NCBI RefSeq assembly: GCF_001643775.1
Contig: NZ_CP011402.1
Span: 62,001-126,000, forward strand
Source of the DNA: Denitrobacterium detoxificans
GTDB taxonomy: Bacteria > Actinomycetota > Coriobacteriia > Coriobacteriales > Eggerthellaceae
Length of the DNA stretch: 64,000 nt
Direction of reading: 5' to 3'
Below the pieces are notes generated by a model, which was not told where the DNA came from, made no database searches, and was given only the letters and a program-made list of their open reading frames with translations. A program made the translations under genes and the position numbers. The first letter of the stretch is position 1. Every line of letters starts with the position of its first letter. Positions 47,943 to 55,971 of the stretch are shown in pieces.

Positions 47943-49250
47943 ATGGCTATTGAGATTCTGTCTGATGAGCTGGTGAATGACGGTCATGTAATGCGCGTTA
48001 CGGTGCGCATTCCGGCTGGCGATAAGGCTTCTATGGTGCGCGAGGGCCTGCTGGGTTTGGCGCAGGAGGCTCGTTTGGCTCCGGGTGAGGGTGGCGAAAT
48101 TCGCGCGGCTCTCGAGGACAAGTTTGGCGCCGAGAATGTGGCTGCTGGTCTTACGTCGTACGTGGCTTCCATGGCTGCGCCTGCTGTGGTGAACCAGAAG
48201 AACCTGCATATCATGTTTACGCCGCAGTCTACGGTTGAGCGTGTGGATGGCCTGTTCGACGAGAATGCGCTCGAGATGAAGATCGATCTCATTCTGCGTC
48301 CCGAATACGAGCTCACTGATTATTCGCCCGTGCATGTGAAGCGCCAGTCCATCGAGATTACCGACAAGATGGTTAGCCTGCAGATTGCCCAGGAAATGGA
48401 GCGCTTTGCGTCCTTCGAGGAGGCTGGCGGCCCGCTCGAGGTGGGCGATTACGCCATGTTCGACATGACCACGCAGGTCAATGGCGAGGAAGCGGCCAGC
48501 CTTTCCGGCAAGAACTCGCGCATTGCGCTCGTGAGGGGCGAAATGCCCGACGGTTTCATCGACGCTGTCGTGGGCATGATGCCGGGCGACGAGCGTACGT
48601 TTGATTTCACGGCCAAGCTGCCGGGTGCTCCCGAGAACGCCGCTCCCGATACGTTCAACGTGCGTGCGAAGCTCATCGAGAAGCGTCTTCGCCGCGTTCC
48701 CGAACTTACCGACGAGTTCGTGCGCGAGAGCATGAAGGGCGCGGGTGTGGGCGAAACCGCTGAAAGCTTCCGCGCTGCCGTGAAGGAGCGCATGGAGGCT
48801 CAGCTGGCTCAGCAGCAGAAGCTGCAGGACGAGAACATGGTCGACGCCGAGCTGGCCAAGCGCCTCGATGCGAACATTCCCGACCTGTACCTGGAAAACA
48901 CCCATCGCGACATTCTGCAGAACATGCAGGCAAACCTGGCTGCGCAGGGCATGACCATCGCCCAGTACGCTCAGCAGCAGGGTGCCAACGAGCAGCAGTT
49001 CAGCATGATGATCGCCATGCACGCGCATGAGTCGCTGCGACAGGGCTTTGCGCTCGACGCGTATTTCCGCCATATGGGCCAGGAAGTCACTGATGCTGAC
49101 ATCGATGCCGCCCTGCATGAGATGACGCCCGGTCACGAAGAGCAGGCGCGTGCCAACTTCGACAAGAACGGCGCCTGGTTCGTGGTGCGCGAGACGGCTG
49201 CTCGCCTGAAGGCTCACAACGACGCCGTTTCCAAGGCCATCTTCGAATAG
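47943..49250 (+). CDS. tig: Divergent trigger factor (ribosome-associated chaperone/PPIase)
   Basis: 435 residues with the trigger factor layout: N-terminal alpha/beta domain (about 1-135), an FKBP-like domain (about 165-250: PLEVGDYAMFDMTT through MPGDERTFDF) and a helical C-terminal chaperone domain. The ribosome-docking signature (G-F-R-x-G-x-x-P) is not found in the N-terminal domain, so ribosome binding may differ. The start is the ATG after GACGAGAGG; the frame is open upstream into the repeat array. No clpP/clpX follows, unlike the common tig-clpP-clpX order. It might be a second, specialised paralogue; the whole genome would tell. Confidence 0.8.
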   Translation: MAIEILSDELVNDGHVMRVTVRIPAGDKASMVREGLLGLAQEARLAPGEGGEIRAALEDKFGAENVAAGLTSYVASMAAPAVVNQKNLHIMFTPQSTVERVDGLFDENALEMKIDLILRPEYELTDYSPVHVKRQSIEITDKMVSLQIAQEMERFASFEEAGGPLEVGDYAMFDMTTQVNGEEAASLSGKNSRIALVRGEMPDGFIDAVVGMMPGDERTFDFTAKLPGAPENAAPDTFNVRAKLIEKRLRRVPELTDEFVRESMKGAGVGETAESFRAAVKERMEAQLAQQQKLQDENMVDAELAKRLDANIPDLYLENTHRDILQNMQANLAAQGMTIAQYAQQQGANEQQFSMMIAMHAHESLRQGFALDAYFRHMGQEVTDADIDAALHEMTPGHEEQARANFDKNGAWFVVRETAARLKAHNDAVSKAIFE

Positions 49251-49269
49251 CAAACATCCCATACAAGCA

Positions 49270-49307
49270 AAGGGCGCCGGTCGCGATGTGCAGCCGGCGT
49301 CCTTTTT
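49270..49307 (+). terminator. Terminator of the trigger factor gene
   Basis: 11-bp stem (AAGGGCGCCGG with one G-T pair) and a 13-base loop followed by TTTTT. Confidence 0.8.
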
Positions 49308-49323
49308 GCGTTGCGATATGCGG

Positions 49324-49416
49324 TTATTTGCTCTTCCTGCGCAGTACCACGAACAGTACGACGATGATGAGCAGAATGATGAGTAGTTCGGTCACGCCGA
49401 ATGGTCCGATGCGCAT
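49324..49416 (-). CDS. 30-residue membrane microprotein
   Basis: Minus-strand ATG frame of 30 residues: a short polar start (MRIGPFGVTE), one hydrophobic helix (LLIILLIIVVLFVVL) and a basic tail (RRKSK). AGGAG lies 4 bases before the ATG. The G-x-x-E-LLIILLI pattern recalls the N-terminus of TatA-type proteins, but the amphipathic helix and tail are missing. It is alone between the trigger factor terminator and the MerR gene. Confidence 0.5.
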   Translation of the reverse strand: MRIGPFGVTELLIILLIIVVLFVVLRRKSK

Positions 49417-49470
49417 GGCGCTCCTATCGTTTGCCTTCAGTTGCGTCCATTATACGATGGGGCGTGCTGG

Positions 49471-50271
49471 CTATTCCTCAATAGGCACGTAGATGTTCTC
49501 TACGTCGGTGCCCTTGCCGTCCAGGTTCAGGAACTGGGGTGCCGTGAGGATATCGCCGGCTATCTTCAGGTTGTGTTCTCGCAGATAGCGGCGCAGCGGC
49601 TCGTAGGATGAGCCTTTCGTGCCCTCGGAGCGCGTGATTTCGCGCCGCCAATACACGCAGGGGCCCAGCGGCAGCAGACGCGCGTGCTGGCGAGCGTTGC
49701 GCGAAAGCAGATGCGCATCGGTTTGACGCACGCCGATGATGTAATTGGGTATTACCGTGTGCGCTTCCGATTCCACGAGATTGCTCTTGATGATGCGCAT
49801 GCACTGCGAAGCTCCAAGCAGGCCGTAGAACTCCGCGATGGTTTCCTGTCGTTTCATGGAAACGGAGAAGTCGCGCTTCACGGACGCCTGGATGTACAGG
49901 CAATCGGGCGCATTCGTGAGCGAGAAGACGTTATCGCCTTCTCGTTGTTCGATGTAGCCGAGCGCGTTCGTGATGGTGTCCACGCGTCGCTTCAGGATCT
50001 CGATCTGCTCTTCGATGTTGTCCTTGCGCGATGCAAGGCTGGTCAGAAAAGCATCGGTTGCCTGAGGGCTGTCGATGTAGTTGATAGCCTCGTCGATGCT
50101 GAAGTTGTACGAAAGCAGCTTGCGGAATGCGTTCATGCGAAACGCGTCTTCGGGCGAGAAGTCACGATATCCGTTATCCTCGCGCGGTGATTGCAGCAGT
50201 CCTCGTTTCTCGTAGAAACGAATGCTTGACTGGCTAAGGCCTGTCATGGCCGAAAATTCCTTGATATGCAT
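49471..50271 (-). CDS. MerR-family transcriptional regulator with effector-like C-terminal domain
   Basis: 266 residues. N-terminal MerR winged HTH (MHIKEFSAMTGLSQSSIRFYEKRGLL), coiled-coil dimer helix (SRKDNIEEQIEILKRRVDTI), then a domain of about 150 residues that looks like a GyrI/BmrR-type ligand-binding fold (HTVIPNYIIGVR, EPLRRYLREHNL, NIYVPIEE at the end). Such proteins bind small molecules and switch 19-bp-spacer promoters on. The start was set at the ATG after GGAGGGG. Its own promoter (50312-50342) has exactly that 19-base spacer with a perfect dyad. The same box precedes the FAD reductase at 51865. Confidence 0.88.
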   Translation of the reverse strand: MHIKEFSAMTGLSQSSIRFYEKRGLLQSPREDNGYRDFSPEDAFRMNAFRKLLSYNFSIDEAINYIDSPQATDAFLTSLASRKDNIEEQIEILKRRVDTITNALGYIEQREGDNVFSLTNAPDCLYIQASVKRDFSVSMKRQETIAEFYGLLGASQCMRIIKSNLVESEAHTVIPNYIIGVRQTDAHLLSRNARQHARLLPLGPCVYWRREITRSEGTKGSSYEPLRRYLREHNLKIAGDILTAPQFLNLDGKGTDVENIYVPIEE

Positions 50272-50311
50272 GGCCCCTCCCAAGACGGCATATCTGTCTC
50301 CCCTATAAGAC

Positions 50312-50342
50312 AAACTACACCTTAAACCAGCTTTAAGGTCAA
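50312..50342 (-). promoter_or_regulatory. MerR-type promoter of the merR gene
   Basis: Minus strand: TTGACC (50337-50342), 19-base spacer, TAGTTT (50312-50317). The perfect dyad ACCTTAAA-N5-TTTAAGGT (50319-50339) lies between the boxes, the classical arrangement for MerR activation by DNA distortion. Confidence 0.75.
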
Positions 50343-50396
50343 GAAAATCCCTACCCAAATAGGGGCGGGGGAAGAATGAAGCTGCAGTAGGCTTGC

Positions 50397-51620
50397 CTAT
50401 GCTTCGATGGGCGCGCGCCAGCGATTGAGCGTGGCGACGACGATAACCATGGCGGCAACGGAAAGCACGAGCAGAATGACGTATGTGTAGAAGTAGCTTC
50501 CCAGCAGGTCTTTGAGCGGGCCAGGGAGGAAGTTCATGACCAGGCCGCCAATGACGTACACGACCTGGCAGTTCTTGATGAATTTGCCGCGTCCGTGTTC
50601 GGGCGCCAGCTCCAGCGACCACTCCGACGTGCCCACGGTGCCCAGCGCCATGCCCGCGCCGAAGAATACCGAGCCCGCAATTGCGAACAGGGGATTCACG
50701 ACTACGGCAGCGCACAGGCAGAGGATGCCCGCAGTCTGCAGGCCGAACATGATGGCCGTTGCGCGTGCCGTGTCGATCTTGTCGAACAGCTTTCCGGTGG
50801 CGTATTTCGAGATGGTCAGGCTCACGCCGGCCACGGAGAGCATGGCGGCGGCGAAGAAATCGTTATATCCCGAGGTCGTAAGGTATACGGAAAGGTACGT
50901 GAGCGCGCCCATGCAAATGCCTCCCACGGCGGCAAGCGCCAGGAAGAAGCGGTTGCGCGTCCTGTTGGGCATGGGGATGGGCTTGTGATGGGTAACGCGA
51001 TGCGCCTTTTCGGCGGCGGTCGCTATGTGCTTGTGCTTTTGCATCCCCATGGCGGAGGGGTCGTTGCGTAGGAACACGCCGATAATGGCTGCAATGATGA
51101 GCGCCATATATGCCTCTACGATGAAGGCAATTTGCAGCGAGATATTGCTGATGATGGCCACCACGATCACGGGAATAACGATGCTCGCCACGCCGCTGCC
51201 CACGGTGGCAAAGCCGATAGCGCTACCGCGATCGCCCTCATACCACCTGTTCACGAGCATGGTCATGCCAACCATGCCGCCAAAGCCGTAGCCTGCGCCC
51301 GCCAGAATGGCGCCAATGATGAACATGGGCATGGCCGTGGCGATGGAATAGGCGAAGAAGCCCATGGCCGTGAGGATGGTGGCGAAGCACACGCCCATGC
51401 GTGCGCCAAGCAGGTTGAAGTAGCGGTCTACGAACAGCATGGCCACGATGGTGGTAAGCGTGCGAACGGCCAGAATGATGGACCCGCCCGTGTTGCCCAC
51501 GGCGGGCATTGCCACGATGTAGGGCTGATAGACGCTGAACGACGTGCTGGGCAATCCGATGTTGGCAAAGATGAAAAGGAAGCAGCAGAGCGTGATGACC
51601 TTTTCGTAATGGTCCTTCAT
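50397..51620 (-). CDS. Major facilitator superfamily transporter
   Basis: About 407 residues with 12 predicted membrane helices, typical MFS size. The start was set at MKDHYEKV, with GGAGAGC upstream; the longer open frame covers the promoter. Helices 1-6 include FLFIFANIGLPSTSFSVYQPYIV and GYGFGGMVGMTMLVNRWYEGDRG (loop and motif resembling the OFA/oxalate-formate type), and the second half begins after a basic loop (HKPIPMPNRTRNR). The substrate is unknown; genomic pairing with a Tat FAD reductase suggests uptake of an electron-acceptor substrate or exchange of substrate and product. It is divergent from the reductase and upstream of merR. Confidence 0.85.
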   Translation of the reverse strand: MKDHYEKVITLCCFLFIFANIGLPSTSFSVYQPYIVAMPAVGNTGGSIILAVRTLTTIVAMLFVDRYFNLLGARMGVCFATILTAMGFFAYSIATAMPMFIIGAILAGAGYGFGGMVGMTMLVNRWYEGDRGSAIGFATVGSGVASIVIPVIVVAIISNISLQIAFIVEAYMALIIAAIIGVFLRNDPSAMGMQKHKHIATAAEKAHRVTHHKPIPMPNRTRNRFFLALAAVGGICMGALTYLSVYLTTSGYNDFFAAAMLSVAGVSLTISKYATGKLFDKIDTARATAIMFGLQTAGILCLCAAVVVNPLFAIAGSVFFGAGMALGTVGTSEWSLELAPEHGRGKFIKNCQVVYVIGGLVMNFLPGPLKDLLGSYFYTYVILLVLSVAAMVIVVATLNRWRAPIEA

Positions 51621-51723
51621 GCGGTGGTCTGCTCTCCTTTCCGTATTCGTGAGGGGAAGCAGCGGAAAACCACTGCGAACCCCGCGTCTTGCATGCCCCC
51701 ATGTACTGCAATTCGTGCGATGT

Positions 51724-51737
51724 GCGCAAATTTGCGC
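51724..51737. promoter_or_regulatory. 14-bp palindrome GCGCAAATTTGCGC in the MFS leader
   Basis: Perfect palindrome downstream of the predicted MFS start site; could be an operator for an additional regulator. Confidence 0.35.
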
Positions 51738-51791
51738 GTCTGTTATTTGTAACGCTTGCGCGCGCGTACATGAAGGGATTTTTTCCACTTT

Positions 51792-51821
51792 AGCCTAACG
51801 AAGCAGCACCCCGTGTGTCAA
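51792..51821 (-). promoter_or_regulatory. Promoter of the MFS transporter
   Basis: Minus-strand TTGACA (51816-51821), 18-base spacer, TAGGCT (51792-51797), giving a leader of about 165 bases. It is back-to-back with the FAD reductase promoter 44 bases away. Confidence 0.5.
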
Positions 51822-51864
51822 AAATCGCGTATTCCCAGGTCATAAACTTTTTCTCGAAAAGCTA

Positions 51865-51895
51865 TTGACCCTCAACCAGCTTCAAGCACTACGGT
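51865..51895 (+). promoter_or_regulatory. MerR-type promoter of the FAD reductase
   Basis: TTGACC (51865-51870), 19-base spacer, TACGGT (51890-51895). The spacer (CTCAACCAGCTTCAAGCAC) closely resembles the merR gene's own dyad read on the same strand (CTTAAACCAGCTTTAAGGT), including the shared CCAGCTT centre. Confidence 0.7.
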
Positions 51896-51944
51896 GTCTT
51901 CATATGTTCCACACAACTTAACACAGGGAGTAGGGAGGTTTTGC

Positions 51945-53648
51945 ATGGAACGCATGGAGGGAAAAGAAGTAACGTCGGCGATTAACGTAGATATGAATCG
52001 CCGCGGATTCCTGAAGGGCGCCGCGCTTTCCGCGCTCGGCATTGCGGGCATGGGCGCGCTTGCTGGTTGCGGTCAGGCCAAGTCGGCCAACTCTTCCAGC
52101 TCGGACGATTCGTCCAAGGCTGCCGAGGAATTCAAGGCTGACGAGACCCGCGAAGCGGATATCGTGGTCGTCGGCGCTGGCGCTGCTGGTATGATGGCTG
52201 CTCACGTGGCCGCTCAGGGTGGTGCGAAGGTCGTCATCCTGGAAAAGGGCGCCGATTACTCCGCGCCTAATGGCATGTACGTTTCGGGTCCGTTCGCCGT
52301 GGGCACCGACGTGCTCCAGAACAAGGAAGGCGGTACGACGCTCACCGTCGATGACGCGTTCTACCACGTCATGGAGTACTCCCACTGGACGCCCAATCCG
52401 GCTCTGCTGCGCCGCTGCCTGGAAGAGTCGAAGAACGCCGTGGCCGAGCTCGAGGGCATTGGCTACACCTTCAAGGAGACGAACTTCCGCTTCGAGACTC
52501 CGTTCGTGGGCGAAAAGGGCGGCTTCCACCTGATCACCATTCCGTCCGATGAGCGCGTGAAGCTGTGGGAGAGCTCCGTCGAGGCCGATGGCATCGACAT
52601 TCAGTTCGATACCGAGTTCGTGTCGCTCGTGGTTGACGACAAGGGCAAGGTCACGGGTGCGAACTGCACGAAGAGCAAGAAGAACATCACGTACAACTGC
52701 AAGGCCGTAATCATGTGCGCAGGTGGCTATCTGGGCAATCGCGACCTGCAGGAGCGCTTCCTGCATACGCGCAAGCTCAACGTTGCGCGTGGCGGCGATA
52801 GCATCTGCACGGGCGACACCATCCTGGCTGCCGAGGCTGCGGGCGCTGCGCTCGACAAGACGTTCGGCTACTGCCCCTGCGAGTACGGCGGAACCAACAG
52901 CCTGGCCTCCCGCCCCGCCAAGCAGGACAAGTTCGACCAGAACACCGCCTTCAAGTTTGGCCTGTATGGTTGCCTGCTGGTGGACGCCGAAGGCAAGCGC
53001 TTCATCAACGAGGGCCTGCTGTGCGACTATCCCATGAGCTACGGCAGCGAGCAGATCATCTTGAACGCCCCGTGGTACGCCGTGGTCGACCAGGCCTACG
53101 TGGATGCCATGAAGACCCAGGGCTTGTACGAGTACACCACCGCCAAGGGTGCTACCAGCGAAAACTGGTTCATCGGCAACTACTTCAAGGATCGTGTGCT
53201 CGAGAATCTCGATTCCGATATCGAAGAGGGCATCAAGGAAGGTTGGTGCTACAAGGCGAATACGCTGAAGGAGCTTGGTGAATTCTTCGGCCTCACCGAT
53301 CTGGAGGAAACGGTTGCCCAGTACAACAAGTACTGTGACGCGGGCGTGGATGCCGAGTTCGGCACGAATCCCTGGTACCTTTCGAAGGTGGCAACGCCTC
53401 CGTTCTACGTTACGCAGAACGAGCCTAGCGCCTGGAGCACCTTCGGCGGCGTGCGCACCGACGATAACTGCAACGTGCTGAAGGCCGAGGACAACACGCC
53501 CATGCCCGGCCTGTACGCTGCGGGCACCGACTCGGGCAGCCTGTACTATTCGCCGTACTATGACGTCCCCGGCTTCTGCTATGGCCTGTGCATCGATTCC
53601 GGCTATATCTCGGCCACGGAGGCTCTCGAGTACATCAAGAAAGCCTAG
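51945..53648 (+). CDS. Tat-exported lipoprotein-type FAD reductase of the fumarate/urocanate reductase family
   Basis: 567 residues. Tat signal (NRRGFLKG, Arg19-Arg20) ending in a lipobox-like LAGC (Cys42), a Ser-rich linker, then the FAD domain (GAGAAG at 77-82, VVILEKG) and a closing FAD motif (PMPGLYAAGTDSGSLYYSPYYDVPGFCYGL). These single-chain flavoenzymes without heme reduce diverse organic acceptors outside the cell; the digoxin reductase Cgr2 and urocanate reductase are relatives. Where fumarate reductases have HHTMGG, this protein reads AWSTFGG, so the substrate-clamping His is missing. GGGAGG precedes the ATG by 6 bases. No cytochrome donor gene is adjacent. Confidence 0.9.
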   Translation: MERMEGKEVTSAINVDMNRRGFLKGAALSALGIAGMGALAGCGQAKSANSSSSDDSSKAAEEFKADETREADIVVVGAGAAGMMAAHVAAQGGAKVVILEKGADYSAPNGMYVSGPFAVGTDVLQNKEGGTTLTVDDAFYHVMEYSHWTPNPALLRRCLEESKNAVAELEGIGYTFKETNFRFETPFVGEKGGFHLITIPSDERVKLWESSVEADGIDIQFDTEFVSLVVDDKGKVTGANCTKSKKNITYNCKAVIMCAGGYLGNRDLQERFLHTRKLNVARGGDSICTGDTILAAEAAGAALDKTFGYCPCEYGGTNSLASRPAKQDKFDQNTAFKFGLYGCLLVDAEGKRFINEGLLCDYPMSYGSEQIILNAPWYAVVDQAYVDAMKTQGLYEYTTAKGATSENWFIGNYFKDRVLENLDSDIEEGIKEGWCYKANTLKELGEFFGLTDLEETVAQYNKYCDAGVDAEFGTNPWYLSKVATPPFYVTQNEPSAWSTFGGVRTDDNCNVLKAEDNTPMPGLYAAGTDSGSLYYSPYYDVPGFCYGLCIDSGYISATEALEYIKKA

Positions 53649-53706
53649 GAATAGCGCATAACATCGCTCCCTGTCAGCACATCCCTCCCAGTGTTGGCAT
53701 GGTATG

Positions 53707-53736
53707 GGCCCGCCTTCTACCTCAGGAAGGCGGGCC
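53707..53736 (+). terminator. Hairpin after the FAD reductase
   Basis: Perfect 11-bp stem (GGCCCGCCTTC and complement) with an 8-base loop, no strong T-run. Confidence 0.6.
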
Positions 53737-53845
53737 TGCGTTGCATCTGGCGCATTGCCGGCAAGCGGAACGCGGCTGGTTTGGTGAAACATGATGCCAA
53801 GGCCCGTTACGTCGGCTACAATAAAGCGGTTTCGAAAGGAGGGGC

Positions 53846-55120
53846 ATGAATCCGCTAATCATCGTCCCGACATACATTTCCGCCCGCGAGAAGGCGCGCC
53901 CCACGGGGCATCATACGGTGTACGACCACGTTACCCCGCTTTCCCGCCCCGGCGAGCTGGGCCGCATGCTGAAATCGCTCCAGCGCGTGCGTGGCGTGGG
54001 CCAGGTCGTCATTCCCGTGGCAGCAGAGCGCGACGCCGCCGTTCCGGCTATGCAGAAGGTGCAGGCCATCTGCGCCCAGTTTCCGTCGCTGAACATCATC
54101 GCCGTTGGTCAGGCCGAACTCGCGCTCATTCGTCAGCGCTTCGAGCAGCTGAACATGGGCCGTATGGAATACGAAATCGGCCTGGAAGGCTATAGCGCCG
54201 TTCGCAATCTGGGCCTGGTGCTGGCCAATATCTTCGGCTACGACTCCGTGGTGTTCCTCGACGACGACGTCGTCATTCAGGATCCGGAGTTCCTGGCGAA
54301 GGGCGTCTACGGCCTGGGCAAGCTTACGCGCCGTGGTATTCCCATTCTGGCCAAGACGGGCTACTACCTGAATTCCGAAGGCACCTACCATTCGAAGAGC
54401 CAGGACAAGTGGTACAACCGCTACTGGGAGCAGGGCTCCGCGTTCAATTCCTGGATCGATTCGGCCATGCGTGGCCCGCGTCTTTCGCGCAGCAACCATG
54501 TCTGCGGCGGTTGCCTGGTGCTCCATCGCGAAGCGTATCGTCGTGTTTGCTTCGACCCCTGGGTCGTGCGCGGCGAAGACCTCGACTACATGCTCAACCT
54601 GCGCATGTACGGTTCCGACATTTGGTTCGACAACAAATGGGTCATGCTGCACCTTCCGCCCGACACGAAGAGCGAGGGCACGCGTTTCCGCCAGGACATC
54701 TTCCGTTGGCTCTACGAGTACCGCAAGATGGAATACGCGCGTACGCAGATTGACTTGAACCAGGTGAAGCCCGAATCGCTCATGCCGTATCCTGGGCCGT
54801 TCCTGGAGTCGGGCATTCGCCATCGCATCATGCGCACGGCGTTGCTGCGCAGTTTCGGGCGTCCCGACAAGAAGCAGTATCGCAATGCCGCGAAAGTGGC
54901 GTTTACCGATGCCACGGCATACGCGGAATCGAACTGCTCGAAGTATTTCGAGTTCCAGTACATATGGCCCGAGCTTATGGCTCGCACGGAAAACGATCGT
55001 ATTCTGCGTACGGCGCTGCTGGAATCGGCGGCTTTGCGCCATGGCGAAATGCGCCAGCAGGAAAGCCTCGACCCGGGCGCTACCAGCGAGATTCGCTTGA
55101 ATCTGCCCGATTCCGAATAG
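53846..55120 (+). CDS. GT-A glycosyltransferase-like protein
   Basis: 424 residues. It starts MNPLIIVPTY, as in family-2-like GT-A enzymes, and has VVFLDDDVVI (Asp139-141), the metal/nucleotide-sugar binding acidic motif, followed by a second conserved segment (GGCLVLHREAYRR, GEDLDYMLNLRMYG) resembling the acceptor-site GED/ED motif. A helical C-terminal domain of about 150 residues follows. Soluble, no membrane helix seen. AAAGGAGGGGC precedes the ATG. Sugar and acceptor unknown. The TauE-like gene starts 5 bases after its stop, so it is first in an operon-like run of four genes. Confidence 0.82.
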   Translation: MNPLIIVPTYISAREKARPTGHHTVYDHVTPLSRPGELGRMLKSLQRVRGVGQVVIPVAAERDAAVPAMQKVQAICAQFPSLNIIAVGQAELALIRQRFEQLNMGRMEYEIGLEGYSAVRNLGLVLANIFGYDSVVFLDDDVVIQDPEFLAKGVYGLGKLTRRGIPILAKTGYYLNSEGTYHSKSQDKWYNRYWEQGSAFNSWIDSAMRGPRLSRSNHVCGGCLVLHREAYRRVCFDPWVVRGEDLDYMLNLRMYGSDIWFDNKWVMLHLPPDTKSEGTRFRQDIFRWLYEYRKMEYARTQIDLNQVKPESLMPYPGPFLESGIRHRIMRTALLRSFGRPDKKQYRNAAKVAFTDATAYAESNCSKYFEFQYIWPELMARTENDRILRTALLESAALRHGEMRQQESLDPGATSEIRLNLPDSE

Positions 55121-55125
55121 CATAG

Positions 55126-55959
55126 GTGCCCCTTTTGGCGACGTTTGCCATATCCGTTTTCGTTGGGGTCATCGTAGGCGTCCTTTCGGGGATGCTTGGC
55201 ATAGGCGGGGGAACGATCATCGTTCCCCTGCTTCGTTTGGGCTACGGCCTGCAGGCCATTCAGGCTACCGCCACTTCGCTCTTCACCATCATCCCTACGT
55301 CGATTGCCGGCGTGATTACGCATGTTCGCAACCGCACGTGCCTGGTGCCCGTGGGGTTGGCGGCTGGCTTGGGCGGTGCCTGCACGAGCCCTGTGGGCGT
55401 GTGGCTTGCAAGCGTATCGCCGTCGTGGCTTATCATGCTGGTGGCGGCTGGCGTTATCGTCTACAGTGCATCTCGCATGCTCGCAAAGGGCCTGCGCAAG
55501 CCCAAGGCGTCCGTGCGCAAGGTCGATGCGGTATCGCAGGATGCTCGCGGCCCTGAATCGAGCGATGATGCCATATCCCCTCGTCGTCGCATCCTGGTGG
55601 GAGCTAGCGTTGGTCTTGCCGCCGGCGTGCTGAGTGGTTACGTGGGCGTGGGCGGCGGCTTTATCATGGTGCCGCTGTTTCTAGCCTATGCGGGTGTTTC
55701 CATGCGCCAGGCGTCGGGCACGTCGCTTCTGGCCGTGGCTATCCTGTCCGTTCCCGGTGCGGCCACGCAATACCTGCTGGGAAACGTGCAAGTGCTTGCG
55801 GGCCTCGCCCTGGCCGTGGGGTCTATTCCCGGTGCCGTATTGGGTGCTCAGCTTGCGCGTCGCATTCCCGACCGCGTGCTGCGTCTTATCTTTGGCGGTA
55901 TGTTGATGCTTATGGCCATCATGCTCGCCGTGAACGAGATCGTCTCTTTGGGCAATTAG
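55126..55959 (+). CDS. TauE/SafE-family sulfite/organosulfur anion permease
   Basis: 277 residues, about eight membrane helices in two inverted halves. Each half opens with the family repeat: GMLGIGGGTIIVPLL and GYVGVGGGFIMVPLF. A basic cytoplasmic loop (RKPKASVRKV) joins them. Members export or import sulfite, sulfoacetate, taurine-derived anions and related carboxylates. The start is GTG, 5 bases after the glycosyltransferase stop; translational coupling is likely because no ribosome site is obvious. Followed 12 bases later by the sensor kinase, which may sense its substrate. Confidence 0.88.
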   Translation: MPLLATFAISVFVGVIVGVLSGMLGIGGGTIIVPLLRLGYGLQAIQATATSLFTIIPTSIAGVITHVRNRTCLVPVGLAAGLGGACTSPVGVWLASVSPSWLIMLVAAGVIVYSASRMLAKGLRKPKASVRKVDAVSQDARGPESSDDAISPRRRILVGASVGLAAGVLSGYVGVGGGFIMVPLFLAYAGVSMRQASGTSLLAVAILSVPGAATQYLLGNVQVLAGLALAVGSIPGAVLGAQLARRIPDRVLRLIFGGMLMLMAIMLAVNEIVSLGN

Positions 55960-55971
55960 GAAGGTCTGCCT

